Positions 1 to 8,549 of a DNA stretch of 64,000 nucleotides are shown piece by piece. The position numbers were made by a program, and so were the translations under genes. The notes beneath the pieces are model-generated. The model was not told the DNA's origin and did no database searches. It saw only the letters and a list, made by a program, of their open reading frames with translations. The DNA lies in the NCBI GenBank assembly GCA_017643645.1, contig JAEPNB010000001.1:62001-126000 (forward strand). Direction: 5' to 3'. The stretch comes from Balneola sp. (GTDB taxonomy: Bacteria > Bacteroidota > Rhodothermia > Balneolales > Balneolaceae). How positions within the stretch are numbered: the first letter of the stretch is position 1; the number at the start of each line of letters is the position of its first letter.

Positions 1-272
1 GTGAACAGGCTGCTGAAAAAGGTGAGTACATGATGAACCTCATCAGAAAGAAAACAGCTCATCTGGACTCGGTGGTTGATGTACGCGGACTTGGATTGAT
101 GATCGGTGTAGAACTCAATCAACCAGCCAGACCGGTAGTTGAAAAAATGTTTGAACAAAGAGTTCTTTCAAATGCAGCCGGTGGAAATGTGATACGAATT
201 GTACCTCCTCTTGTGATCACCAAAGATGAGATCGACCAAGTTGTGGACGTGTTGGTTAAGAGCTTAAGCTAA
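1..272 (+). CDS. argD: Acetylornithine aminotransferase-like protein, C-terminal part (cut by window start)
   Basis: The reading frame is open from the first base of the window, so only about the last 90 residues are present. They match the small C-terminal domain of class III PLP-dependent aminotransferases of the ArgD type: the block VRGLGLMIGVEL is followed by GGNVIRIVPPLVIT and a helix with EEID-like spacing (KDEIDQVVDVLV). ArgD converts N-acetylglutamate semialdehyde and glutamate to N-acetylornithine in arginine synthesis. The PLP-binding lysine lies upstream of the window. Ornithine or 4-aminobutyrate aminotransferases share this fold, so the exact substrate is inferred. No terminator is obvious in the 50 AT-rich bases downstream. 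Confidence 0.75.
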   Translation, partial: EQAAEKGEYMMNLIRKKTAHLDSVVDVRGLGLMIGVELNQPARPVVEKMFEQRVLSNAAGGNVIRIVPPLVITKDEIDQVVDVLVKSLS

Positions 273-322
273 AGTTTTGCTTCTTTATTTATAAGTACTT
301 ATTTAGTTATAAAATAAGCTCT

Positions 323-1609
323 GTGTTGAATAAATATATTCTCTTAATAGTACTTCCATTTTTCTTTTCATGTGCTGATGAAATTGAAAAAGAATCTTAC
401 AAAATTATTGAACTACCACTGGAAGCCAAGGACGGCTATGGCGCTTTTAATCCCTTATCAAGCGTAATTTCTTTAGAGCCAAGAAGTCAGAATAATCCAT
501 GGCAAAAAACCAATATAGAGCTTTCAGGGGTTCCTGAGGAATGGAATAAATCTATTGTAAAACAAATTTGGTTTGATGCTCGCCAGTTTGCTTATCAAAA
601 TTATATAGCAGGCAATATTGATTCGGTGATGTTTCACGGATTAAAAGAAAGCTGGGGTTTTGATCCTGATAATGAATCGTTTTCGAGCGAGCCAATAAAA
701 TCATTTACTCATATTGCTTTATCAGAAACTCAAGATGGTAACATTTACTATCGCTTAGATACAGATAATGATCTTGACTTCAGTGATGAAGAAACCTTCC
801 AAACCAAAAATGAAACCGGAATATTTGGATCCGGGAAAACTCACTCTGTTAAATTAGAAGTATTTCGGAATGGAAAAGTTGAGGAGCAGGAAACAAAGCT
901 TAAAATTTCTCACTTCCCTTTTGGATTAATCTATAATTTCCCTGTTTATTATACTGCTTCAATAAATGATCATATAATTCAGGTAAGTAATGGCTTTGAA
1001 AGTACTGATTTCAGAGACATAACTTCGCTTATCATCGATCCTGAAGATTCTGCTCTTGTTTATACCCCAATTGAATTAAACGAATACTTAAGGCTCGATG
1101 ACAAAATCTTTCAGAATCTAGGCGTAGATGCAAATAAAATGGTATTACGACTCAAGGAATTGCCGGAAGATACTGTGCTGTTTTCAACTCAGGTAGGTTT
1201 TCCCGCAAAACCAATCACCGGAAATGAATTTACATCAGGACAAGAAATCAGCTTAAATGACTATACAGGAAAGTTTGTGTTTCTGGATTTTTGGGGAAGT
1301 TGGTGTGCTCCCTGTATTGATGAACTTCCCATGCATGTTGAAACATATAATGCTATTGATAAATCAGAAATCGAATTTTTAGGTATAGCAGGTAGCGACA
1401 ATAAAGAAAGGCTTTCAAAAACTCTCAAAGAATTTAATGTGCAGTGGAACCAAATACTTTCCAATGAAATTCCGAATCAATATGGAATAACCGGGTACCC
1501 GACTTCTTTCCTTATTGATCCGGATGGAATTATAGTTGCCAAAAACTTACGGGGTCCTAACTTTCCGGATACTTTAGATCATTATTTAAAAAACTATTCT
1601 GGCAACTAG
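323..1609 (+). CDS. TlpA-family thiol-disulfide oxidoreductase lipoprotein
   Basis: This 428-residue protein starts at a GTG; a TTG directly follows it and is an alternative. The N-terminus is a lipoprotein signal peptide with lipobox FFFSC (Cys about residue 17), so it is probably anchored in the envelope. Residues 20-290 are a long region I do not recognise, possibly a substrate or partner domain. The C-terminal 140 residues form a TlpA/AlkyI-type thioredoxin fold with the redox motif WCAPC (Cys328 and Cys331) and the conserved cis-proline in GYPTSF. The likely role is periplasmic disulfide reduction. Its substrate is unknown, and no cytochrome c maturation genes lie nearby. It stands alone between argD and a minus-strand gene. 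Confidence 0.8.
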   Translation: MLNKYILLIVLPFFFSCADEIEKESYKIIELPLEAKDGYGAFNPLSSVISLEPRSQNNPWQKTNIELSGVPEEWNKSIVKQIWFDARQFAYQNYIAGNIDSVMFHGLKESWGFDPDNESFSSEPIKSFTHIALSETQDGNIYYRLDTDNDLDFSDEETFQTKNETGIFGSGKTHSVKLEVFRNGKVEEQETKLKISHFPFGLIYNFPVYYTASINDHIIQVSNGFESTDFRDITSLIIDPEDSALVYTPIELNEYLRLDDKIFQNLGVDANKMVLRLKELPEDTVLFSTQVGFPAKPITGNEFTSGQEISLNDYTGKFVFLDFWGSWCAPCIDELPMHVETYNAIDKSEIEFLGIAGSDNKERLSKTLKEFNVQWNQILSNEIPNQYGITGYPTSFLIDPDGIIVAKNLRGPNFPDTLDHYLKNYSGN

Positions 1610-1612
1610 TAG

Positions 1613-2080
1613 TTAAGGAGTTTCATGCTGATGATACACCTTAGCTACTACCTTCCAGTCATCTTCAAATTTTAAAAGAGACAAGTAATCAGTGTAAACA
1701 TGCTTGCCGTTTCGATGTAGCTCTAATTCTACATGAGCTGCTTTTCCGGAAACGTCTACTCTCTTAAATTTGTGCTCCCATTTATTATTTGCAGGATCGA
1801 AATTCGGATCAGATTTTCTTTTCTTCGTCCCTTCCACCCAGTTTGCAATCGGATATCGATTTATCTTCCCTTCTTTTCCGGGTGAGAATATTGCAAAGTC
1901 TTCATGGAAAGTTTTGGTCATGGCTTCCGGGTTCAACTCATTAAAAGCTCCATGTACGTAACCTGTTTCAAGAACTTCTTTAATTGCCTCTTCATCATGA
2001 TGAATTTTGACCGTTGAGTTGATAGCAAATACTGCCACCAAAACCATTGCTAAGCTAAGTGTGGTAATTCGAGATTTCAT
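1613..2080 (-). CDS. Exported NTF2-like protein (putative lumazine-binding family)
   Basis: The gene encodes about 155 residues. I chose the ATG at 2080 because it begins a clear signal peptide (MKSRITTLSLAMVLVAVFA); an upstream in-frame start at 2131 would add 17 unrelated residues. After the signal, the pattern of an initial helix (EEAIKEVLETGYVHGAF), a central FHEDFAIFSPG segment and C-terminal beta strands ending in WKVVAKVYH fits the SnoaL/NTF2-like superfamily, in particular the group Pfam calls putative lumazine-binding. The function is unknown. It is convergent with the TlpA-like gene with only three bases between the stop codons. Confidence 0.7.
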   Translation of the reverse strand: MKSRITTLSLAMVLVAVFAINSTVKIHHDEEAIKEVLETGYVHGAFNELNPEAMTKTFHEDFAIFSPGKEGKINRYPIANWVEGTKKRKSDPNFDPANNKWEHKFKRVDVSGKAAHVELELHRNGKHVYTDYLSLLKFEDDWKVVAKVYHQHETP

Positions 2081-2179
2081 AATTCCTATATATTTTGGTT
2101 TATATAAACTGGGTACAAATACTGGAAGCAAATTAAAAAGTTACACTAATTCAGAAGTTTGCTCTCAGATTTCACACAA

Positions 2180-2677
2180 TTATTCTACCTCAATATCACC
2201 ATAGGAAATTAATCTCTGATTGAAATCAAAAAAGAAAATTCGGTGTAAACCTCTAGCCAGATTATCTGAACCATCCTGGCTCAGTGCAATAGGATCTACT
2301 TGAAACGTTGTAAATCCTGGTTCAAGCGGATTATTATTACTTGAATAGATATTGTTCAGATTGCCATTTGGATAACGCACACGTACATCCAAACCTGAAA
2401 CCCCCTGTACACCCGTTACCTGAATTTCAAAATTAATTGCTGTTCCAAGCTGAGCCGGATTTTGAAATGGCGGAGAAACCTCAATTAATCCCTGAAAATA
2501 AGGCGATGTTCTCCAATCGTCGTTATCCGTGCTTGTTATTTCTCCCTGAGCTGTGGTTTTTGTTATACCCGATGGATTCCGGTACGCCTCAGATTCAAAT
2601 TCGCGTTGAGCGTCGTTACTTGTACAACTCAAAAAAAGAAAAACAGAGATTAATAAGATGTTTGGAATGATTTTCAT
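2180..2677 (-). CDS. Hypothetical lipoprotein
   Basis: A 165-residue protein with a lipoprotein signal peptide (ILLISVFLFLSC, Cys about residue 18). The mature part looks like a beta-sandwich domain: it contains strands such as NFEIQVTGVQGVSGLDVRV and ends with LISYGDIEVE. I do not recognise a named family. It lies upstream of the NTF2-like gene on the same strand with about 100 bases between them, so co-transcription is possible but not shown. Confidence 0.6.
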   Translation of the reverse strand: MKIIPNILLISVFLFLSCTSNDAQREFESEAYRNPSGITKTTAQGEITSTDNDDWRTSPYFQGLIEVSPPFQNPAQLGTAINFEIQVTGVQGVSGLDVRVRYPNGNLNNIYSSNNNPLEPGFTTFQVDPIALSQDGSDNLARGLHRIFFFDFNQRLISYGDIEVE

Positions 2678-2770
2678 TTTATGCTTGTGTGAAAACAGGA
2701 TTAGGGTTCATTATTGATGATGCAAACCTTATCTTTAACTGAAAATACAAAACTTAATTGTTGAAATGCT

Positions 2771-3142
2771 ATGTTGCATGTAATTGGTATAAAAAACTGT
2801 GATACCATCAAAAAAACCAAAAAATGGTTAACCGAAAATGAGGTTGAATTTGAATTCATCGACCTTAAAAAAGAACCTCTTTCTATAGATGAAATAAAAG
2901 AATTAGAATATAAAGTTGGATTGGATGTTCTTGTAAATAAGAGAGGTACCACTTACCGGAATCTGGGTTTAAAAGACCGTGATCTTTCCGATGAGGAAAT
3001 GGTGGGAATTCTTCAGGAAAATCAATCAATGATTAAACGACCTGTTTTAGTGTTAGATGAAGCAGTTCTTGTTGGCTACGATAAAGAAGCTTTTAAAAAT
3101 TTTGTTGGCCTGGAAGATCTGGAAGACTCACCCGAAGTCTAG
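2771..3142 (+). CDS. ArsC/Spx-family protein (YffB-like)
   Basis: This 123-residue protein belongs to the arsenate reductase (ArsC/Spx/YffB) thioredoxin-fold family. The single N-terminal cysteine (Cys10 in GIKNCDTIKK) and the conserved arginine-proline of MIKRPVLV (Arg90-Pro91) are both present. YffB-type proteins have one cysteine and need glutathione or another thiol. No arsenic resistance genes are nearby, so a general redox or regulatory role is as likely as arsenate reduction. It heads a likely operon with the DUF3108 gene 15 bases downstream and then dut. Confidence 0.8.
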   Translation: MLHVIGIKNCDTIKKTKKWLTENEVEFEFIDLKKEPLSIDEIKELEYKVGLDVLVNKRGTTYRNLGLKDRDLSDEEMVGILQENQSMIKRPVLVLDEAVLVGYDKEAFKNFVGLEDLEDSPEV

Positions 3143-3157
3143 CCCGTTATTGTTTGT

Positions 3158-3958
3158 ATGAATAAAATCTCACTTCTCTTTCTAGGTTGGTTTTTACTTT
3201 GTTCTGATGTGTCGGGGCAACACTCTTATCCGGATAATTCCGAAGATCAACCAACAATGAATGACCTATTCTCGGTGAAGGAAACGTTTAAATATGAAGT
3301 AAAATACGGTTTCTTTAAACTTGGATGGGTGGAGGTAGAGTTGCTTTCAGATACCCTTTATAATGGAGCTTTAAATAAGCATTTGGTGACCACAATAAGA
3401 TCCAATTCCAGAATCCCTTTGGTAGGTAAAGAACTAGATCTGTTTCATTCCTTATTTTTTGTTAATGAAAACGGAATACCGGTTTCCACTTATTACTGGA
3501 AAGACAATACAGACGAAGACAAATTCAAAGAAATAGTTTACGAATTCGATCGTGTTGAAAATGTAGTACGATACAAAGAAGAGGATGACACTCGTGATAC
3601 TCTTGATTTAGTTGAGCCCGCTACTTCAGGTCAGGAAATTTTCTATTTTTCCAGATTATTTGCAGGAAGTGACGAAAATTCCCGGTTACCAGTTTACGTA
3701 ACAAAAAAACTCGGCTATATTAACATGACCAATTCATCCAACATTGAAATGAGAAATTACGCTCCGTTTGAGGATGAAGTTGAAACGTATTTAAGTGAAG
3801 GAGCTACCGAAAATATTGACGGACCATTCGGGTTTTCCGGTGAGTTCAGAGCATGGTTTTTAGCCGATGATCTCCGGGTTCCTCTCGAAGCAAGAGTAAA
3901 AGTTCTTTTTGGAAATACTATTGTACGATTAATTGAATATTCACGTAAAGATTTATGA
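3158..3958 (+). CDS. Exported DUF3108 protein
   Basis: This 266-residue protein has a cleavable signal peptide ([16 protein letters not shown]). The mature part starts with the typical DUF3108 entry [21 protein letters not shown] and continues as a series of beta strands with a charged C-terminal half, [11 protein letters not shown]. The family occurs in the envelope of many Gram-negative bacteria and has no established biochemical role. It follows the YffB-like gene by 15 bases, and its stop overlaps the dut start by four bases (ATGA), so translational coupling in one operon is likely. Confidence 0.75.
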   Translation: MNKISLLFLGWFLLCSDVSGQHSYPDNSEDQPTMNDLFSVKETFKYEVKYGFFKLGWVEVELLSDTLYNGALNKHLVTTIRSNSRIPLVGKELDLFHSLFFVNENGIPVSTYYWKDNTDEDKFKEIVYEFDRVENVVRYKEEDDTRDTLDLVEPATSGQEIFYFSRLFAGSDENSRLPVYVTKKLGYINMTNSSNIEMRNYAPFEDEVETYLSEGATENIDGPFGFSGEFRAWFLADDLRVPLEARVKVLFGNTIVRLIEYSRKDL

Positions 3959-4401
3959 ATTCAATCCTTTTTAAAAAACTACCCCATGCTAAAGATCTTC
4001 CGCTTCCGGAGTACGAAAGTAAATCGGCTGCAGGAATGGATATCAGAGCTGCATTAGAGACACCTGTTACTCTTAAACCCGGTGAAAGGACTTTAATACC
4101 AACAGGTCTTCAAATGTCTATCCCTAATGGTTTTGAAGCTCAGATACGTCCGAGAAGTGGTTTAGCTATCCGTAATGGAATTACCATGCTGAATTCCCCT
4201 GGAACCATTGATGCTGACTACAGAGGTGAAGTGAAAGTAATTGCAATTAATCACAGTAACGAGGATTTTACTGTTGAACATGGAGATCGCATAGCGCAAA
4301 TGGTAATTGCACCGGTTACACAATTTCCGGTAAAAGAAGTTAATGATCTCAGCTCAACCGACCGAGGTGAAGGAGGATTCGGCAGTACAGGAGTTAAGTA
4401 A
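3955..4401 (+). CDS. dut: dUTP diphosphatase (dUTPase)
   Basis: This 148-residue protein is the usual size for a trimeric dUTPase, which hydrolyses dUTP to dUMP and pyrophosphate. This keeps uracil out of DNA and supplies dTMP synthesis. All five family motifs are visible: AGMDIRA, RPRSGLA, the catalytic-aspartate block [19 protein letters not shown], and the C-terminal glycine-rich arm [10 protein letters not shown]. The start overlaps the stop of the DUF3108 gene by four bases. The protein is cytoplasmic. Confidence 0.97.
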   Translation: MNSILFKKLPHAKDLPLPEYESKSAAGMDIRAALETPVTLKPGERTLIPTGLQMSIPNGFEAQIRPRSGLAIRNGITMLNSPGTIDADYRGEVKVIAINHSNEDFTVEHGDRIAQMVIAPVTQFPVKEVNDLSSTDRGEGGFGSTGVK

Positions 4402-4446
4402 TTACCTCCTCATTGCTCAAATAATCAGATTCTGTTTTTTATAACT

Positions 4447-4620
4447 TTAGTAGAATTTTCTTAGGTAACTGGTGCACTCTTTACAATCCTTACCGTCTTT
4501 TCTTGCTTCTTCTTCAGTTTCGAAACCCTGTGTAGAATGCGCTTCTATATCCCCGTTCTTTGCAACTCTTCTCCATCGCCATTCTTCTTTAACGTCTTGG
4601 TATAACTCGCATTTAGCCAT
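4447..4620 (-). CDS. Small DUF1508/YegP-like protein with C-terminal CxxC
   Basis: This short gene of 57 codons fills most of the gap between dut and the OsmC gene. Translated on the minus strand it begins MAKCELYQDVKEEWRWRRVA, and residues 5-40 match the DUF1508 (YegP) pattern: an aromatic-rich strand EEWRWRR, then KNGDIEAHSTQGFETEEEA. Usual single-domain DUF1508 proteins lack cysteines, but this one has Cys4 and a C-terminal KDCKECTSY pair spaced as CxxC. DUF1508 proteins have no firm function. The ATG at 4620 is the only plausible start. Confidence 0.7.
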   Translation of the reverse strand: MAKCELYQDVKEEWRWRRVAKNGDIEAHSTQGFETEEEARKDGKDCKECTSYLRKFY

Positions 4621-4711
4621 ATATAAGTATCTGTTTTATTGAACTTTATAATATTCAATGTACTGAATATGACACCTAGAGGCAAAAAATCGGAGTTTCT
4701 GATCCGGAAAT

Positions 4712-5131
4712 CTAGCTTTCTATTGAATAATCATAACTAATTCTAGAGCCCTTTTCCAAGGCCTTAGATACCGAACAATATTTAGTTATTGATAACTCTA
4801 AAGCGCGTTCTACTTTTTTTGCATCCAGATCTCCTGAAAGTTTAAAATGAAGGTGGATTTCTTTGAATTCGGAATATCCTTCTTTCAATTTTACTTTTTC
4901 TGAATCTACCTCAACCGTAAGGCTTTTGAGATCTTGTTTTTGCTTTTCTAGTATTGAGATTACGTCGATTGCACTACATCCACCCACTCCGGCAAGTAGT
5001 AATTGCATTGGACTCATTCCTCCTTCCAAGCCTCCGATTTTAGTATTCCCATCAATACGGATCTTTCCGCCTTCTTCATTTCCTGCTTCCATGTGGAAAT
5101 CTTTTTGTAGCCAGTTTACTGTAATATTCAT
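4712..5131 (-). CDS. OsmC family peroxiredoxin-like protein
   Basis: A 139-residue OsmC/YhfA-type protein. The two family cysteines are present: Cys52 in GVGGCSAIDV on the central helix and Cys119 in ITKYCSVSKAL. In characterised OsmC and Ohr proteins these two thiols reduce organic hydroperoxides. The sequence GGMSPMQLLLAGVGGC is closer to the YhfA subgroup than to Ohr, so the peroxide substrate is uncertain. A candidate -7 promoter element (TATATTTG on the minus strand) lies at 5169-5176, about 40 bases ahead of the start. Confidence 0.85.
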   Translation of the reverse strand: MNITVNWLQKDFHMEAGNEEGGKIRIDGNTKIGGLEGGMSPMQLLLAGVGGCSAIDVISILEKQKQDLKSLTVEVDSEKVKLKEGYSEFKEIHLHFKLSGDLDAKKVERALELSITKYCSVSKALEKGSRISYDYSIES

Positions 5132-5168
5132 GTATAATTTTTTTTATTATCTGATTTCGATCTCACAT

Positions 5169-5176
5169 CAAATATA
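5169..5176 (-). promoter_or_regulatory. Candidate -7 promoter element for the OsmC gene
   Basis: On the minus strand this reads TATATTTG, an exact match to the Bacteroidetes -7 consensus TAnnTTTG. It is 38 bases ahead of the OsmC start codon. I could not find a convincing -33 TTG at the right distance, so this is a weak call. Confidence 0.35.
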
Positions 5177-5236
5177 TAACTTAGATGAACATATTGTTGA
5201 AATACCTCGATCTTTGTTATCATTAAAACAAAAGCT

Positions 5237-6229
5237 ATGAAAACTTTCCTCTCAATTCTTGTTTTGGTAACATTGTTTTCCTGTACTAAAAACAATGACA
5301 CATACTCTGAATACCCAACTCCTGAATTCTTTTTAAACCAGGATCAAACTCATAATCGTTGGAGCAATTCTATAGAACCTGTTATTTCCGTTCCATCCGG
5401 TTCAGTAATTGAAGTAGCAACAGAGGAAGCTTCCGATCAGCAACTTAGCACCAGCTCTGGCATTAATGATCTCAATGATCTCAGTTTCGACCCTATCCAT
5501 CCTTTAACCGGACCTGTATATGTACAAAACGCGGAACCGGGTGATGTACTGAAAGTAACTCTTCATAAAATAGAAATGGGAGACTGGGGTTGGACAGCTA
5601 TTGTACCGGGTTTTGGGTTTCTGGCAGATGAATTTACCGATCCGTATTTAAAAACTTTCGATTTTTCGAAGGATAAATCTACAGCTAAATTTAGTGACAA
5701 TATCTCCATTCCTTTGAAACCATTTCCGGGAGTGATGGGAGTCGCTCCTGCCACCTCAGATTCTTTATCAACCATACCTCCCAGAGCAAATGGTGGAAAC
5801 ATGGACGACCCAAATATTGTGGAAGGAACCGTTGTTTACTTTCCAGTATTTGTAGAAGGTGCTTTGTTTTCAATTGGAGATACTCATGCTGCTCAGGGTT
5901 TGGGTGAAGTGTGCGGAACTGCAATAGAAGCACCAATGAAAATTGTTTATGAAGTTGAGGTAATTAAAAACGGCAGATCCATTCAGGAACCTCAATATGA
6001 AACCAATGAGTATTATGCCGTAACCGGTTTTGGAGAAACCATTGATGAAGCAGCTAAAAAAGCAACCCGGTATATGATAGATTATCTGGTAGATGAGCAT
6101 GGATTATCCAGAGAAGACGCTTATGCACTTTGCTCACTTGCCGGCGACCTTAAAATAGCTGAAGTAGTGGATGTACCTCATATGCTGGTTACAATGCATA
6201 TGCCTAAGAATATATTCACAGGGAATTAA
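5237..6229 (+). CDS. Exported acetamidase/formamidase family protein
   Basis: A 330-residue protein with a lipoprotein-type signal (LVTLFSC, Cys about residue 16). The mature part carries the acetamidase/formamidase landmarks: DPIHPLTGPVYVQ, AEPGDVLKV, PGVMGVAP, PPRANGGNMD and GDTHAAQGLGEVCGTAIE. The family hydrolyses short amides to ammonia and a carboxylate using bound metal, but most members are cytoplasmic; this one appears exported and lipid-anchored. The motif near residue 215 reads QGLGE where the family usually has QGDGE, so activity should not be assumed. It is monocistronic, convergent with the following minus-strand gene one base away. Confidence 0.85.
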   Translation: MKTFLSILVLVTLFSCTKNNDTYSEYPTPEFFLNQDQTHNRWSNSIEPVISVPSGSVIEVATEEASDQQLSTSSGINDLNDLSFDPIHPLTGPVYVQNAEPGDVLKVTLHKIEMGDWGWTAIVPGFGFLADEFTDPYLKTFDFSKDKSTAKFSDNISIPLKPFPGVMGVAPATSDSLSTIPPRANGGNMDDPNIVEGTVVYFPVFVEGALFSIGDTHAAQGLGEVCGTAIEAPMKIVYEVEVIKNGRSIQEPQYETNEYYAVTGFGETIDEAAKKATRYMIDYLVDEHGLSREDAYALCSLAGDLKIAEVVDVPHMLVTMHMPKNIFTGN

Positions 6230-6230
6230 G

Positions 6231-6710
6231 TTATTTCTGGCGTGACATTGTAAAAACCTCTGTTTCTACTTTGCCGTTTCTGTTCAGCTTTAATCTTATT
6301 TCCATCAGGTTATCGGTCTTCTTTTCAAAGATCAAACCCTTCATTTCTATTTTAGTGGGGGAGTATTCTATCATTTCAAAGAATGTAGTTGCATCTTTTT
6401 CTTCCCATCCTTTTAAATCGGGATGAAAATGTTTCAGTCTCAATCCTGTTTTATCCAGAATCAGAAACTCATAGAATACAAGTTTATCGTCTTTCAGATG
6501 CCTGTACATCCCCATCATAACTCCGTTTTCAGGTTTAGACCAAATTTCTTCAGAAATACCTCCGAACCCATCTCCTTTCCAAGAGCCAACAAGCCAGGAA
6601 TAATCATTGATATCAAATGGTCGTATCTGTTTTTCTTTCTGAGTGGTTTCTAATCCCTGTAAAGAATTCAGTGTTAAAAAAAGAATCAATAGAAATAATG
6701 AATGTTTCAT
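6231..6710 (-). CDS. Exported DUF6265-like protein
   Basis: This 159-residue protein begins with a signal peptide (HSLFLLILFLTLNSLQG). The mature part has the pattern WLVGSWKGDGFGG, EEIWSKPENGVMMGMYR and LRLKHFHPDL, typical of small lipocalin-like beta-barrel proteins that Pfam groups as DUF6265. The role is unknown; a lipocalin-like shape suggests binding a small hydrophobic molecule, but that is inference. It is convergent with the formamidase-like gene and divergent from mscL, with about 60 bases in between. Confidence 0.65.
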   Translation of the reverse strand: MKHSLFLLILFLTLNSLQGLETTQKEKQIRPFDINDYSWLVGSWKGDGFGGISEEIWSKPENGVMMGMYRHLKDDKLVFYEFLILDKTGLRLKHFHPDLKGWEEKDATTFFEMIEYSPTKIEMKGLIFEKKTDNLMEIRLKLNRNGKVETEVFTMSRQK

Positions 6711-6769
6711 AGCGATATATCAGTTGTTTATGATATAACAGTTATTATGAAATTAAAGGGACAGGCAAG

Positions 6770-7183
6770 ATGAAAAATCTAATTCAGGAATTTAAAAAAT
6801 TTGTATCCAAAGGAAACGTAATAGAATTAGCGGTAGGTTTGATACTCGCCACTTACTTTGGAGCTATCGTAAAATCATTTGTGAATGATATCATAATGCC
6901 GCCCGTCGGATATTTAATTGCCGGAGTTGATTTCAGTGAACTTACAGTTACCGTTTCTGAAAAGATTCTAGCCGATGGCACGGTTGAAACTGTTACAATT
7001 AATTACGGTGCTTTTATTAATACCATAATTACATTCTTCATTGTAGCTGTAGCAATTTTTAGTATGGTAAAAGTCTATAATAACTTCATGAAGAAAGAAG
7101 AGAAAAAACCTGATCCTAAGCCGGTTGAACCTACTAAAGAAGAAGTTTTATTGACAGAAATAAGGGATTTGTTAAAGAAATAA
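6770..7183 (+). CDS. mscL: Large-conductance mechanosensitive channel
   Basis: This 137-residue inner-membrane protein has the canonical MscL N-terminus (EFKKFVSKGNVIELAVG) and first transmembrane helix LAVGLILATYFGAIVKSFV. A periplasmic loop follows, then TM2 (FINTIITFFIVAVAIFSMV) and a charged C-terminal bundle ending LLTEIRDLLKK. MscL opens under membrane tension to release solutes during hypo-osmotic shock, in keeping with an organism from a variable-salinity habitat. The VOC gene follows 15 bases downstream and may be co-transcribed. Confidence 0.96.
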   Translation: MKNLIQEFKKFVSKGNVIELAVGLILATYFGAIVKSFVNDIIMPPVGYLIAGVDFSELTVTVSEKILADGTVETVTINYGAFINTIITFFIVAVAIFSMVKVYNNFMKKEEKKPDPKPVEPTKEEVLLTEIRDLLKK

Positions 7184-7198
7184 CTTAAAGTAACAATT

Positions 7199-7558
7199 AT
7201 GAAATTGAATAAAACCAGACATGTTCTAGCCGTTCCTGACCTGAAAATTTCATCTGCTTTTTACAAAACCCAACTTGGCTTTTCAGTTGATTGGGAAGAT
7301 GAAAACTGGTGCTTTCTTTACAGAGATAATTTTTATGTGATGCTGGGAGAATGTAAAGACGCTATCCCTCCCATCGAACTCGGAGATCACCAATACTTTG
7401 CATATGTGGATGTAGAAGATATAGACGATTTATATAACGAGTATTCATCCAAAGAAATAGAAATCACTTCCCAACTTGCTGACAAACCATGGGGGCAACG
7501 AGAGTTTGGTATCAAAACCATAGATGGACACCGAATCATGTTTGGGAAAGAACTCTGA
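7199..7558 (+). CDS. VOC (glyoxalase/bleomycin-resistance) family protein
   Basis: A 119-residue protein with the paired beta-alpha-beta-beta-beta modules of the vicinal oxygen chelate superfamily: RHVLAVPDLKISSAFYKTQLGF in the first half, then YFAYVDVEDIDDLYNEY and WGQREFGIKTIDGHRIMFG in the second. Members bind a metal and act as lyases, dioxygenases or drug-binding proteins. The substrate cannot be read from the sequence. It follows mscL closely. Confidence 0.8.
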   Translation: MKLNKTRHVLAVPDLKISSAFYKTQLGFSVDWEDENWCFLYRDNFYVMLGECKDAIPPIELGDHQYFAYVDVEDIDDLYNEYSSKEIEITSQLADKPWGQREFGIKTIDGHRIMFGKEL

Positions 7559-7584
7559 ATTAGCACATTAATACCCGGAACTTA

Positions 7585-8487
7585 TTGAATCGAACCATGT
7601 TCAAGTTAGAAATGAACATAAACAAAATAACAAACATGTTACGATCAGTAATAAATTTCAGAAATAAAATATTCGGATTAATTGCACTTTTAGTGGCTTT
7701 TGGTCTTACAGCATGCAGTAGCAGCGATGGAACAGGGACTATGAGAGTTTCTCTTACTGACGCTCCTGCTGATTATGCAGAAGTAAATATTGAGATCCAC
7801 CAAGTATTGGTAAAAGAAAATGATGACGATGATGATGACCTCGATGAAACTGAAGATATGGATGAGGAAGAACTTGAAGACGCAGGCTGGAAAGTAGTAT
7901 TTAATGACACCATTACAGTTAACCTTCTGGACTATCAAAACGGAGCTACCTTAGACTTGGGTGAAGTTGAACTTGAAACAGGTCGTTACAATCAGGTTCG
8001 CCTTGTTCTTGGTGATGAAAATAATGTTGTTTTAAATAATGGAAATACTTTTCAGTTAGATACTCCAAGTGGACAGACATCAGGCTATAAATTACTTGTA
8101 CAAGCCGACATCGAAGAAGATCAGGTATATGATCTTGTGATCGACTTTGACGCTTCTAGATCGATAGTTGTGACTGGAAACGGAAGTTATAAACTTAAGC
8201 CTGTGCTAAAAACAGCAAACCTTACTGCATCCGGTAGTATTTCAGGAACAATTCTTCCTTTAGAAGCGAACCCTTATGTATATGCTATTGCCGGAACGGA
8301 TACTTCAGGAACACAAGCTGATGAAAATGGTGATTTCAGAATTATTGGTCTAGATAATGGAACCTATAAAATCGAAATCAAGTCAACTAATGATGCTTAC
8401 AGAGATTCTACCATCACAGATATTGAAGTAGAAGACGGAGAAGATGTAGAACTCGAAGAAGATATTACACTAGAAGCGAATAGCTGA
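7585..8487 (+). CDS. DUF4382 lipoprotein with acidic insertion
   Basis: The frame is 300 codons from a TTG at 7585; ATGs at 7597, 7612 and 7636 are alternatives. The one at 7636 gives the most compact lipoprotein signal (KIFGLIALLVAFGLTACSSS) and is my preferred start. Directly after the lipid cysteine, TMRVSLTDAPADYAEVNIEI is the DUF4382 signature. A very acidic stretch, ENDDDDDDLDETEDMDEEE, interrupts the domain. The C-terminal 90 residues form a carboxypeptidase-regulatory-like beta-sandwich (GSISGTILPL, then GTYKIEIKS). A probable surface or periplasmic lipoprotein, function unknown. A strong hairpin terminator follows. Confidence 0.75.
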   Translation: MNRTMFKLEMNINKITNMLRSVINFRNKIFGLIALLVAFGLTACSSSDGTGTMRVSLTDAPADYAEVNIEIHQVLVKENDDDDDDLDETEDMDEEELEDAGWKVVFNDTITVNLLDYQNGATLDLGEVELETGRYNQVRLVLGDENNVVLNNGNTFQLDTPSGQTSGYKLLVQADIEEDQVYDLVIDFDASRSIVVTGNGSYKLKPVLKTANLTASGSISGTILPLEANPYVYAIAGTDTSGTQADENGDFRIIGLDNGTYKIEIKSTNDAYRDSTITDIEVEDGEDVELEEDITLEANS

Positions 8488-8514
8488 TAAGCTATATGTG
8501 TGATAGAGAGAGAA

Positions 8515-8545
8515 AGCCCGATTCTTAATTGAATCGGGCTTTTAT
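8515..8545. terminator. Rho-independent terminator between convergent genes
   Basis: A perfect 10-base stem AGCCCGATTC/GAATCGGGCT with a TTAATT loop (8515-8540) is followed by a T-rich tail on the plus strand and preceded by an A-rich stretch. It sits between the DUF4382 gene and hisE, which converge, and could serve both. Confidence 0.85.
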
Positions 8546-8549
8546 TTAT

